From NCBI RefSeq assembly GCF_027923385.1, contig NZ_BSEC01000001.1, forward strand, positions 2,120,501 through 2,184,500: DNA of 64,000 bases, read 5' to 3'. A program made the position numbers and the translations under genes. Under the pieces are notes generated by a model. The model ran no database searches. It was not told the DNA's origin and saw only the letters and a list, made by a program, of their open reading frames with translations. This DNA comes from Methylocystis echinoides. GTDB lineage: Bacteria; Pseudomonadota; Alphaproteobacteria; Rhizobiales; Beijerinckiaceae. How positions within the stretch are numbered: the first letter of the stretch is position 1; each line of letters starts with the position of its first letter. Positions 54,326 through 62,964 of this stretch are shown piece after piece.

Positions 54326-55410
54326 CAGCCATCCTCCGAATAGAGCAGAGTAAGCGTGCCCAACATGCTCCCGACAAGCGCAGGCGACCAGGCGGCGACA
54401 AAGGGACTGATCATTCCTGCGCCGCCGAGATCAGAGAGGACTTTCGTGACAATGTAGAGCACGAACCCTGCCACGACGCCACCTGAAAGGGTCTTGGCCA
54501 CCCCACCGAAACGAAAGAACCTTAATGAAAAGCTAGCAGACACCAGCACCATGGCGATCAGCAGCAACGGACGCGCGAGAAGCGTCTGAAACTGCAACCG
54601 ATACTCGGTGGCGTCGAGGCCCGCCTCGGCGGTGCGCTTCGCGACTCCCGGAAGATCCCAGAAGGGCGTGCCCTGCGGCGGCGTCGCGGCGGCGGCGGCC
54701 TGTTCCGGGGTCAGATCGGTCGCGAGCAGATAGGAGCCCACCTCGCGCGTCGGCTCGCCGGGCGCGCTGACGACCGCGCCTTCCAGCACCCAGACCCCGG
54801 GCTCGAGATGCGCCTTGGCGGCCTCGATGCGCTCCACGAAGAGGCCGCTCGCCGAATAGAGATTGACGCTGACGCCGCTGAGATTGGTTCCGCCATTGGC
54901 GGCTTCCATGGCGTGGAGGACGGCGGCGCCGTCGACGCCATGCTGGCGCAGCCAGACGCCGTGATCCATGCGGACGCTGCCCGGCCGCCCGAACAGTTCG
55001 AACTCCATCTGGTCCGAGCGCATCTTCATGATGGCGGAGAGCGGATTGTAGACCGTGACCGAAACGAGGCCGATCAGCAGCGCGGTGAGCGCGGCCGGCA
55101 TGATGAATTGCCAGACCGACATTCCCGCCGCCCGCGCCACGATCAGCTCGAGCTTGCGGGTGAGGTCGACGAATGTGGCCATTGAGCCGAACAGCACGGC
55201 GAAGGGCAGAATCATCTCCGCCGCCGCGGGAACCTTCATGGCGGTCATCAGCGCCACCGCGCCCGCGCCGGCGGCCGGATTGTCGCTGGCGCGGCGCAGC
55301 ATCTCGACGAAGACTACGACGAAGGTCAGGCAGAAGATGGTGAAGAAGATGGCCAGGATCGTACGCAGGAAGCGCAGCGCGAAATAGCGCGTGATGGTCA
55401 CGCCGATCAT
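54325..55410 (-). CDS. lptG: LPS export ABC transporter permease LptG
   Basis: A 361-residue YjgP/YjgQ-family permease: three N-terminal helices (RTILAIFFTIFCLTFVVVFV, AAEMILPFAVLFGSMATFVDL, ARAAGMSVWQFIMPAALTALL), a periplasmic jellyroll about 130-260, then three C-terminal helices. The C-terminus MISPFVAAWSPALVGSMLGTLTLLYSEDG is typical of LptG. The usual partner lptF is not present at this locus; only 363 bp separate this gene from divergent pepA. Confidence 0.93.
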   Translation of the reverse strand: MIGVTITRYFALRFLRTILAIFFTIFCLTFVVVFVEMLRRASDNPAAGAGAVALMTAMKVPAAAEMILPFAVLFGSMATFVDLTRKLELIVARAAGMSVWQFIMPAALTALLIGLVSVTVYNPLSAIMKMRSDQMEFELFGRPGSVRMDHGVWLRQHGVDGAAVLHAMEAANGGTNLSGVSVNLYSASGLFVERIEAAKAHLEPGVWVLEGAVVSAPGEPTREVGSYLLATDLTPEQAAAAATPPQGTPFWDLPGVAKRTAEAGLDATEYRLQFQTLLARPLLLIAMVLVSASFSLRFFRFGGVAKTLSGGVVAGFVLYIVTKVLSDLGGAGMISPFVAAWSPALVGSMLGTLTLLYSEDG

Positions 55411-55773
55411 GGCCGTGTTCCGGCGGCGGAAGGGCCCGGACCGGGCGGCGCGCAGCTTCGCGTCATCGTCGCCATCGGCCTCAGGCTATCCCTTTCAAAA
55501 GACTGTGAACCCAAGGTGGCCGCTGGCCGCCTTCAGCTTTCCTTAACGGATGGCTAGACGTTTGCGGCGGCACAGGCAAGCGGCGGATGCGTCCCGAGCC
55601 CGCCCGCGGCGCACTCAGTCGGCAAGCGTTGCTTTCGGGCAACGCCGCATTTATCCGTCCGATTCCGGCGATTTGGCGGCGTCATTTGACCCGCGCCCTT
55701 GGCCGGGATATTGCGCGCCCAATGTCCCTGTAGCGCGGCCAAACCGCTGGCTCGCCCCTGACGAGGCTACTTC
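55411..55773. other. Intergenic region between lptG and pepA
   Basis: 363 bp between divergent genes. No frame with similarity to lptF or other proteins is visible. Both promoters should lie here; a recognisable operator is not seen. Confidence 0.5.
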
Positions 55774-57318
55774 ATGTCGCTCAACGCCAAATTCGAGGTG
55801 ATCTCCTTCGACGACGCCGAGGCCGCGCTGGCCGCCCCGGAGACGGAGGGCAAGCCGCGCACGCTCGTCCTCTTCGCCGGCTCCGATCTGGCGATGGGCG
55901 CCCGCGCCAAGGCGCTGCTCAAGGACGCTCAAAGTCAGCTCGAAAGGGCCGCGAGCGCGGCCAAGTTCAAGGGCAAGGCCGGCTCCGCGCTGGAAATCCT
56001 CGCCCCGCTCGGCCTGCCGGTGAGCCGGCTCGTCATTCTGGGCGTCGGCGCCGGGAATGGCGACGACGCCGACAAACCGGCGAAATTCGAGGATTACCTC
56101 GCGCTGGGCGGGCAGTCGGCGGCCAGGATCGAGGCCGGCGCTGAAGCTTTCGTCCTCCTCGATCTGCCCGAGTCCCCGGCTGAACCGGCGGAGGCCGCGG
56201 CCCAGTTCGCGCTGGGCGGCTGCCTGCGCAGCTACAAATTCGATCAGTACAAGACCAAGAAGAAGGATGACGATAAGGGCGGGGCCATCGAGGCGAAGCT
56301 CGCGGTCGCCGACGCGGACAGCGCCCGGGCGCTCGTCGCCGGGGCGGCCCACACCGCCGAGGCGGTGATTCTCGCCCGCACGCTGGTCAATGAACCCGCC
56401 AATGTGCTGTCGCCGGCCGAATTCGCCCGCCGCGCCTCGGAGCTGATGAAGCTCGGCGTCGAGGTCGAGATTCTCGACGAAAAGGCCATGGCGGAGCTTG
56501 GCATGCGCGCGCTGCTCGGCGTCGGGCAGGGGTCCGAGAACGAGAGCCGGCTGGTCGTTCTGCGCTGGAACGGCGGCGCGCCGGACGCGGCGCCAGTGGC
56601 TTTCTTGGGCAAGGGCGTCGTCTTCGACACCGGCGGCATCTCGATCAAGCCGGCGGCCTCCATGGAGGACATGAAGGGCGACATGGCCGGCGCCGCCGCC
56701 GTCACCGGCGCGCTCTACGCCATCGCCGCGCGCAAGGCGAAGGCCAATGTGGTTGGCGTGCTGGGCCTCGTCGAGAATATGCCCGACGGCAAGGCGCAGC
56801 GCCCCGGCGACATTGTCAAGTCGATGTCCGGCCAGACCATCGAGGTCATCAACACGGATGCGGAAGGCCGGCTCGTCCTCGCCGACGCGCTCACCTACGT
56901 CATCGAGAAGCACAAGCCGGCGGCGATCGTCGATCTCGCGACGCTGACCGGCGCGATTCTCGTTGCGCTCGGCCAGGAATATGGCGGCCTCTTCTCCAAC
57001 AACGACGAATTGTCCGAGCGCCTGACAAAGGCGGGCACAGCCACCGGCGAGAAGCTCTGGCGCTTCCCGATGGGGCCGGCCTACGACAAGATGATCGACT
57101 CGCGCTTCGCCGACATGAAGAACACCGGCGGGCGCCATGCGGGCTCGATCACCGCCGCGCAGTTCCTCCAGCGCTTCGTCGGCAAGACGCCCTGGGCGCA
57201 TCTCGACATCGCCGGGACCGGCATGAGCTCGCCGGCCAACGACATCAACCAGAGCTGGGGCTCGGGCTGGGGCGTGCGGCTGCTCGACCGGCTGGTGAAG
57301 GACAATTACGAGGGGTGA
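55774..57318 (+). CDS. pepA: Leucyl aminopeptidase (M17)
   Basis: A 514-residue M17 aminopeptidase. The N-terminal regulatory domain is followed by the catalytic domain with [20 protein letters not shown] near 205, the metal and catalytic lysine in [15 protein letters not shown] near 280, and [16 protein letters not shown] near 362 carrying the metal ligands and catalytic Arg. It releases N-terminal amino acids in the cytoplasm. In this order pepA commonly diverges from the lpt operon, as here. Confidence 0.97.
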   Translation: MSLNAKFEVISFDDAEAALAAPETEGKPRTLVLFAGSDLAMGARAKALLKDAQSQLERAASAAKFKGKAGSALEILAPLGLPVSRLVILGVGAGNGDDADKPAKFEDYLALGGQSAARIEAGAEAFVLLDLPESPAEPAEAAAQFALGGCLRSYKFDQYKTKKKDDDKGGAIEAKLAVADADSARALVAGAAHTAEAVILARTLVNEPANVLSPAEFARRASELMKLGVEVEILDEKAMAELGMRALLGVGQGSENESRLVVLRWNGGAPDAAPVAFLGKGVVFDTGGISIKPAASMEDMKGDMAGAAAVTGALYAIAARKAKANVVGVLGLVENMPDGKAQRPGDIVKSMSGQTIEVINTDAEGRLVLADALTYVIEKHKPAAIVDLATLTGAILVALGQEYGGLFSNNDELSERLTKAGTATGEKLWRFPMGPAYDKMIDSRFADMKNTGGRHAGSITAAQFLQRFVGKTPWAHLDIAGTGMSSPANDINQSWGSGWGVRLLDRLVKDNYEG

Positions 57319-57406
57319 GCGGGGCTGCCGGTCGCGCGCTCATCCTACCCGCCTTTACGGGCTAGGGTGGGATCGCCCTGGTCACAGTGACGGCGGCGAG
57401 AACCTC

Positions 57407-57431
57407 ATGCCTCCCCGTGAAGGGGAGGCAG
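57407..57431. repeat. Palindromic element upstream of surE
   Basis: GCCTCCCC and GGGGAGGC pair around GTGAA. It lies between pepA and surE and may end the pepA transcript; the same hairpin type occurs near 44710 and 47430. Confidence 0.6.
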
Positions 57432-57462
57432 GGGCGCCGCTAGATCGGAGAAAACTGTCCGA

Positions 57463-58236
57463 ATGCGCATCCTCATCACCAATGACGACGGCATACACGC
57501 GGAGGGGCTCAGGGTCGCCGAGGAGATTGCGCGCACGCTGACCGACGACATCTTCGTCATCGCGCCGGAATTCGAGCAGTCCGGCGTCGCGCATTCGCTC
57601 TCGCTCAATGATCCGCTGCGCCTGCGCGAAATCTCGCCCCGCCATTTTGCGGTGAAGGGAACGCCGACCGATTGCGTCATCATGGGCGTGCGCAAGCTGA
57701 TGCTCGATCATCCGCCCGATCTCGTGATCTCGGGGGTCAACAGCGGACAGAACATCGCCGAGGATGTGACCTATTCCGGCACCATCGCCGGCGCCATGGA
57801 GGCGACGATTCTCGGCATTCCCGCCATTGCGCTGTCGCAGGTCTACGATTTCTTCGCGGGCCGGCGCACGATCCACTGGGAATGCGCGCAGGCGCATGGC
57901 GCGGCGATCGTGAAAAAGCTGCTCGACGCGGGCATTCCGCGCAATGTGCTGATGAATGTGAATTTCCCCAATTGCCTTCCGCAGGAGGTCACGGGCGTCG
58001 CCGTCACCATGCAGGGCCGGCGCAGCAACGATCTCATGAAGATCGAGGATCGCAAGGACGGGCGCGGCAACGCCTATCACTGGATCGCGTTTCAGCGCGG
58101 CAACTTCACGCCGGGGCATGGCACCGATCTCCTCGCGGTGGACGAAAACAGGATTTCCGTCACGCCCTTGCAGCTTGATCTCACCGATCATCCGACCGTC
58201 ACGCGGCTTGCCGCCTTTTTCGAGGAAAGCCCGTGA
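57463..58236 (+). CDS. surE: 5'/3'-nucleotidase SurE
   Basis: A 257-residue SurE. The metal site opens the protein in MRILITNDDGIHAEGLRVAE with the N-D-D triad; SGVNSGQNIAEDVTYSGTIAGAMEA near 92-116 is the second conserved block; and NVNFPN near 165 follows. It hydrolyses nucleoside monophosphates and short polyphosphates. pcm starts inside its stop region (ATG at 58233 overlapping the TGA), the widespread surE-pcm pair. Confidence 0.97.
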   Translation: MRILITNDDGIHAEGLRVAEEIARTLTDDIFVIAPEFEQSGVAHSLSLNDPLRLREISPRHFAVKGTPTDCVIMGVRKLMLDHPPDLVISGVNSGQNIAEDVTYSGTIAGAMEATILGIPAIALSQVYDFFAGRRTIHWECAQAHGAAIVKKLLDAGIPRNVLMNVNFPNCLPQEVTGVAVTMQGRRSNDLMKIEDRKDGRGNAYHWIAFQRGNFTPGHGTDLLAVDENRISVTPLQLDLTDHPTVTRLAAFFEESP

Positions 58237-58913
58237 ACCCATCCTCCGCCGCCACAGCCGCCGTCGAGGAGCGCGCCGCGCTTCTGCTCGCGGTGCGGCG
58301 GGCGGGGGTGCGGGATATTTCCGTCATGCGGGCTTTCGAATCCGTGCCGCGCGAGGCCTTCGCGCCGCATAAGTTCCGCGATCTCGCCAATAACAACATG
58401 GCGCTGCCGATCGGCTGCGGGCAGACGATGTCGCGCCCGTCGGAACTCGCCAGGCGCATCGAGGCGCTGCGCGTGGGCCCGGCGCATCGCGTGCTGGAAG
58501 TCGGCGCGGGCTCCGGCTATTGCGCCGCGATCCTTGCGCGGCTGGCGCGAGAGGTCGTCACGCTCGAACGCTTCGCGACGCTCGCCACGGAAGCGCGTCT
58601 GCGCCTCGAGGGACTGGCCGTCGACAATGTGACCGTCCGTCATGGCGACGGGCTCGCGCCCGATCCCGAACTCGGCGATTTTGACCGTATTCTCGTCGAG
58701 GCGGCGCTCGCGGAGCGGCCCGTCACGCTGGCCCGGCGCCTCGCGCCCGGCGGGGCGCTCGTTTACGTTTTGAGCGAGAAAAAGGCGGGTGAGAAGCGTC
58801 CGCGGCAACGCCTGATTAAGCTTGATTTCAGCGAAACGGGGGAGCTGCGCGAGACCGATCTGGGCCCGCAGAGCCTTGGCTTTGCTGCCTTCGGCGTTGC
58901 GCAGGCGCTTTAG
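58233..58913 (+). CDS. pcm: Protein-L-isoaspartate O-methyltransferase
   Basis: A 226-residue SAM methyltransferase that repairs isoaspartyl residues. ISVMRAFESVPREAFAP near 26-42, IGCGQTMSRPSELAR near 63 and the SAM motif VLEVGAGSGYCAAILARLA near 90-108 are visible, as is the D-G motif HGDGLAPD near 138. Translationally coupled to surE. Confidence 0.95.
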   Translation: MNPSSAATAAVEERAALLLAVRRAGVRDISVMRAFESVPREAFAPHKFRDLANNNMALPIGCGQTMSRPSELARRIEALRVGPAHRVLEVGAGSGYCAAILARLAREVVTLERFATLATEARLRLEGLAVDNVTVRHGDGLAPDPELGDFDRILVEAALAERPVTLARRLAPGGALVYVLSEKKAGEKRPRQRLIKLDFSETGELRETDLGPQSLGFAAFGVAQAL

Positions 58914-59037
58914 GACGGCTTGCCGGCGCGCCGAAATTTTTCGCGAATGCGGGAAGCGCGGATTCATCTTAAACGGCTCCTTAACCCCCCTTGCGTAGAA
59001 AGGAGTCCGTTCAAGGTGCGTTCGAGTGGGTCGCGTC

Positions 59038-60570
59038 ATGTTTACTCAGCGTCAGATTGCTTTTTCGCGGGTCGCGGTGCGACTCATGCTGGCCGCCGGC
59101 GCCGCCGCACTCATGGCGGGTTGTTCGGACGCCTCGCGTTTCACTGATCCCTTCTCGGATCCGTTCTCGTCCGGCTCCGCGCCCAAGATCGCGCGGCAGG
59201 GCGTCGATCGCGCGCCGACCGGATCGATTGGCGGCGCCTCTGACGTCAACGGGCCCGCGCCCTTGCCGGGCCGCGTCGAATCCCGTCCGCTTCCCGGAAC
59301 GACCGCTCCGGTCGCCGCCGCCCAGCCGTCGGCTCCGCGCCCCGCGCCTGTCGCTTCGGCTCCGGCCGCCGCGGCCTCGACGGGCGGCGCCGGCCTCTCG
59401 CACTGGACCGCCGATGGCGGCACGCCGGTCACCGTCGGCTCCGGCGAGACCGCCGCCATGCTCGCGACACGCTATGGCGTGCCCGCCGACGCGCTGCTGC
59501 GCGCCAATGGCTACAGCAATGCGGCGCAGGTCCAGCCGGGCGCGAGACTGATCATTCCGGTCTATCGCGCTGGCGCCACCGCCGCCGCCGCTGCTGCGCC
59601 CGTCGCGGCGCCCGCGCCGAAAGTCGTCGAGGCCAAGGTCGATCCGAAAACGGCCGCCGCCGACAAGGCGAAGGCCGAGCGCGAGGCGAAGCTTGCCCGC
59701 GAGCAGGACGCGAAGGCCAAGAAGGCCGAGGCGCTCGCAAAGGAGCAGGACGCCAAGCGCCTGAAGAAGGCCGAGGCCGACAAGGCCGCCGAGGACGCGC
59801 GCGTCGCCGCCGCCGCCAAGGCGACGGACGCCAAGAAGCTCGCCGAGGCGAAGCAGGCCGAGGCGAAGAAGGCCGCCGAGGCCAAGGCCGCCGAAGCCAA
59901 GCTCGCCGCCGAGAAGGCGAAACTCGCCAAGGCCGAGGCCGCGAAGTCGAAGGCCGACGCCACCGCGAAGGCGGAAGCCGCCAAGGCGGCGAAGGAAGCC
60001 AGGCTCGCGCAGGCCGAGGCCGCCAAGGCGGCGCAGGCCGAGAAGCAGGCGAAGGCCGAGGAGGCCGCCGCCGCCAAGGCCGAGAAGAAGATCGCCGCCA
60101 TTGAAAAACCGGCGGAGCCCGTGAAGCCGGCTGAAAAGGCGGTCGCCGCCACCCCGGCCGCTCCCGCGGCGGAAGAGGCGACCAAGGTCTCGACCAGCGA
60201 CGCCGACAAGTTCCGCTGGCCGGCGAAGGGCCGCATCATTCAGGGCTTCTCGTCGGGCGGCAACGACGGCATCAACATCGCTGTGCCCGAAGGCACGCCG
60301 GTGAAGGCCGCCGAGGACGGACAGGTCGCCTACGCCGGCAGCGAGCTGAAGGGCTATGGCAATCTCGTGCTGATCCGCCATCCCAACGGCTTCGTCACCG
60401 CCTACGCCCATAATGGCGAGCTGGACGTGAAGCGCGGCGACACGGTCAAGCGCGGTCAGACGATCGCCAAGTCCGGCCAGAGCGGCAATGTCGGCTCGCC
60501 GCAGCTCCACTTCGAGCTGCGCAAGGGCGCCACGCCGGTCGATCCGACGAATTATCTCGCCGGACTGTAG
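59038..60570 (+). CDS. LysM/M23 lipoprotein (NlpD-like murein hydrolase or activator)
   Basis: About 510 residues from the ATG at 59038 (GTG at 59026 is an alternative). The lipobox LMAGC lies near residue 29. A LysM domain follows (VTVGSGETAAMLATRYGVPADALLRANGY). Residues about 210-370 are an Ala/Lys/Glu coiled coil of AEAKKAAEAKAAEAK type, and the C-terminal M23 domain has RWPAKGRIIQGFSSGGNDGI, RHPNGFVTAYAHNGEL and QLHFELRKG. The first zinc His of the H-x3-D motif reads N-D-G-I, so catalysis may be lost, as in NlpD-type amidase activators. Likely role: cell separation at the outer membrane. Confidence 0.88.
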   Translation: MFTQRQIAFSRVAVRLMLAAGAAALMAGCSDASRFTDPFSDPFSSGSAPKIARQGVDRAPTGSIGGASDVNGPAPLPGRVESRPLPGTTAPVAAAQPSAPRPAPVASAPAAAASTGGAGLSHWTADGGTPVTVGSGETAAMLATRYGVPADALLRANGYSNAAQVQPGARLIIPVYRAGATAAAAAAPVAAPAPKVVEAKVDPKTAAADKAKAEREAKLAREQDAKAKKAEALAKEQDAKRLKKAEADKAAEDARVAAAAKATDAKKLAEAKQAEAKKAAEAKAAEAKLAAEKAKLAKAEAAKSKADATAKAEAAKAAKEARLAQAEAAKAAQAEKQAKAEEAAAAKAEKKIAAIEKPAEPVKPAEKAVAATPAAPAAEEATKVSTSDADKFRWPAKGRIIQGFSSGGNDGINIAVPEGTPVKAAEDGQVAYAGSELKGYGNLVLIRHPNGFVTAYAHNGELDVKRGDTVKRGQTIAKSGQSGNVGSPQLHFELRKGATPVDPTNYLAGL

Positions 60571-60581
60571 CCGGTCAGGAA

Positions 60582-60618
60582 TTCTCCGGACGTTCGCGAG
60601 ACACTTACGTCCGGAGAA
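60582..60618 (+). terminator. Perfect 12-bp stem inverted repeat after the LysM/M23 gene
   Basis: TTCTCCGGACGT and ACGTCCGGAGAA pair perfectly around a 13-nt loop, 12 bp after the stop. No T tract follows, so it may be a Rho-assisted terminator or an mRNA-stabilising hairpin. Confidence 0.6.
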
Positions 60619-60815
60619 AGCAGGGCGACGGGTCCCAGGAAAGGCCCGCCGCCCGTTTCCATTTGCGGGCTCAGTTGGAGCCTTTGAAATTTATTTGAAA
60701 ACACTTTGCTGCGTCCCACCTGTAGGCGTTGTGAGCGCCAGGGATCGCGCGTCGCGCATCCCGTCTGTCTGCCCCGCGCACAGGGGTCGAGGCGCAACAG
60801 CGAAAGGAACCTCCC

Positions 60816-61226
60816 ATGGAACGCAGCTTTGCAACGAGCGGCTGGAACGCCGACGCCATCGCGAAAATACTTGGCGTCGTCTTCATCATCGTCGGCATAC
60901 TCGGCTTCATCCCCAATCCGCTCGTCTCCGCGCGCGGATTCTTCGAGGTCAACACCTTCCACAATATTGTGCACATCGTCTCCGGCGGCATTCTGCTGGC
61001 GAGCCCCTATTACAATGCGCCGGTGATCACGCTCCGTGTGTTCGGCGTCATCTATGCAATCGTCACGATACTCGGCTTCGTCTCGCTGAACGCGCTGGCG
61101 TCGATGGGCATGGCCGTCAACCACCCCGACAACTGGCTGCATCTCCTGCTTGCGGTGATCCTGCTTTGGGCCGGCTTCACCCTTCCGGCGGAAGACACGG
61201 ATCGCATCACGACCGCGCATATGTGA
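60816..61226 (+). CDS. DUF4383-like small membrane protein
   Basis: A 136-residue protein with four membrane helices: AKILGVVFIIVGILGFIP, IVHIVSGGILLASPY, VFGVIYAIVTILGFV and LLLAVILLWAGFTLP. The H-x-x-H pattern (FHNIVHIVSG) and the NHPDNWLHLLLA segment are typical of DUF4383 proteins. Function unknown. AAAGGAACC precedes the ATG, giving a strong ribosome site. Confidence 0.82.
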   Translation: MERSFATSGWNADAIAKILGVVFIIVGILGFIPNPLVSARGFFEVNTFHNIVHIVSGGILLASPYYNAPVITLRVFGVIYAIVTILGFVSLNALASMGMAVNHPDNWLHLLLAVILLWAGFTLPAEDTDRITTAHM

Positions 61227-61302
61227 CGAACGCGGGAAACGAAGCGCCGCAGCCCGTCCGCTGTGGCGCTTTTCCAGCGGGAAAGGGACCAGGGAAACAG
61301 CC

Positions 61303-61602
61303 ATGAGCGCGCTGCCCGCCGACGTGGAGACGGCCATTCGGGAAACCCTGCAGGAGAGCGGCGTCGACCTCTCGCGCGTGTTGATCGAGAGACACGGTCA
61401 GGATGTCGTCGTGAAGGGCGCCGTGAACACCGCAGCGGAAAAGGCGCTGGCGGAAGCCGCCGCCGCGCGGCTCTCGCGCCGGGCGCGCATTTTCTGCGAG
61501 ATCGAGGTCGCGCTGATCTACGAGGCCGCTGAGGATGTGGTCTATGAGGCCGGGATCGAATCCTTCCCCGCAAGCGATCCGCCCTGCTGGGCCTCGCGGT
61601 AA
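61303..61602 (+). CDS. BON-like domain protein
   Basis: A 99-residue protein whose first ~65 residues read as a BON fold: VETAIRETLQESGVDLSRVLIERHGQDVVVKGAVNTAAEKALAEA, i.e. helix, strand, a Gly turn, strand and helix. There is no signal peptide, so it is cytoplasmic unlike most BON proteins. The tail is acidic then Ser/Pro-rich. It follows the DUF4383 gene by 76 bp and may be co-expressed; role unknown. Confidence 0.6.
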   Translation: MSALPADVETAIRETLQESGVDLSRVLIERHGQDVVVKGAVNTAAEKALAEAAAARLSRRARIFCEIEVALIYEAAEDVVYEAGIESFPASDPPCWASR

Positions 61603-61777
61603 GATTACAACCCTCTCCCGCCGCGAGTGATCTCCAAAGATCCCGCTTGATCCCCCATGAACCTGATCCGGCCTCCTGCCGCCTGCGGGGTGAGAGGCTC
61701 ATCCCTCATCTTCGCCTCTTGCGCGAGCGGTCGAGATTGGCCATCACAGGTTTCGCCGCCATGGGGAGGGCGCGCCG

Positions 61778-62263
61778 ATGGTCGAAATCTCCTTTTTCCA
61801 CCTCAAGACGCGCAGCGTCGAGGAGGCGCTTCCCAAGCTCCTCGAACTGTCGCTGTCGCGCGGCTGGCGGGTTGTGGTGCAGACGGCGACCGAGAGCCGG
61901 CTGCGGGCGCTCGACGATCATCTGTGGCGCTATCGCCCGGAGAGTTTCCTGCCGCATGGAACAAGGGGCGACGCCGCGCCGCAGACGCAGCCCGTTTACC
62001 TGACCGTCACCGACGAAAATCCAAACGGCGCCGATGTGCGCATTTTTGTCGAGGGCGTGGAAATGGCGCCGCTTCTCGCCGGCGACGCGGCACCGCGTCT
62101 GCGCGCCGCGCTGCTCTTCAACGGCGACGACGAAGAGGAATTGCAGAACGCCCGCGCGCAATGGAAAACGCTGCGCGACGCCGGCCAGACGCTCGTCTAC
62201 CAGCAGCAGGACGAGAGCGGACGCTGGGTGGAAAAGGCGCGCGAACCGAAGGCCACATCATGA
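61778..62263 (+). CDS. holC: DNA polymerase III subunit chi
   Basis: A 161-residue HolC, which links the clamp loader to single-strand binding protein. Typical parts: VEISFFHLKTRSVEEALPKLLELSLSRGWRVVV, LDDHLWRYRPESFLPHGTRG near 47-66, QPVYLTVTDENPNGADVRIFV near 73, and LRAALLFNGDDEEELQNARAQWKTLRDAGQ near 107. The following gene overlaps its stop as ATGA. Confidence 0.92.
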   Translation: MVEISFFHLKTRSVEEALPKLLELSLSRGWRVVVQTATESRLRALDDHLWRYRPESFLPHGTRGDAAPQTQPVYLTVTDENPNGADVRIFVEGVEMAPLLAGDAAPRLRAALLFNGDDEEELQNARAQWKTLRDAGQTLVYQQQDESGRWVEKAREPKATS

Positions 62264-62964
62264 CGCAAGACGATTTCGGCGACCGCCGCGCCCGCGCGCG
62301 GGCGCGTCTCGACGCCATCGATCCGCACAAGCGCCCCGGCGGCGCCGAGGCTGATCCTTTCCGGCGCGACTGGTTCGAGGCGGTCTATGAGCTTGCCGGC
62401 GACGATCCGGCGGGCGTGCCCTGGGCGGGACTCGCGCCGCATCCGCTGCTGGCGCAATGGCTCGCGGGCCGCTCGCTCGCCGGGCTGCGCGCGCTCGACG
62501 TCGGCTGCGGACTTGGCGACAATGCCGAGGCGCTCGCGGCGGCGGGCGCGCATGTGACCGCTTTCGATCTCGCGCCGCGCGCCATCGCTTGGGCGCAGCG
62601 GCGTTTCCCGCAAAGCGCGGTGACCTGGCGCGCCGCCGATTTGTTTCAGCCGCCGCCGGAGTGGCGCGGCGCATTCGATCTCGTGCATGAGTTGTACACC
62701 CTGCAGGCCCTGCCGGATGCGCTGCTGCCCGACGCCGCGCCGGCGCTCGCGTCCTTTGTCGCGCCCGGCGGCGCGCTGCTGGTGATCTCGCGGGCGCGGG
62801 ACGCGGGGGAGAGCGTCGCCGGCCCGCCCTGGCCGCTGACGCGCGCGCAGATTGAGGCGCTCGCGGTCGATGGGCTGCGACTCGAGACGCTGGAGGACAT
62901 TCCAGCAAATGAGGGGCTCGTGCGCCACTGGCGCGCGTTGTTTCGACGCGAGGGCGATAAGTGA
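62260..62964 (+). CDS. Class I SAM-dependent methyltransferase
   Basis: A 234-residue methyltransferase. SAM motif I is ALDVGCGLGDNAEALAAAGAHVTAFD near 77-102; the acidic loop end and the LVHELYTLQALP segment near 143 follow the type-11/12 layout. Substrate unknown; small-molecule relatives are common. The ATG at 62260 overlaps the holC stop, and the next gene's GTG overlaps its own stop, so all three are coupled. Confidence 0.8.
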   Translation: MTQDDFGDRRARARARLDAIDPHKRPGGAEADPFRRDWFEAVYELAGDDPAGVPWAGLAPHPLLAQWLAGRSLAGLRALDVGCGLGDNAEALAAAGAHVTAFDLAPRAIAWAQRRFPQSAVTWRAADLFQPPPEWRGAFDLVHELYTLQALPDALLPDAAPALASFVAPGGALLVISRARDAGESVAGPPWPLTRAQIEALAVDGLRLETLEDIPANEGLVRHWRALFRREGDK

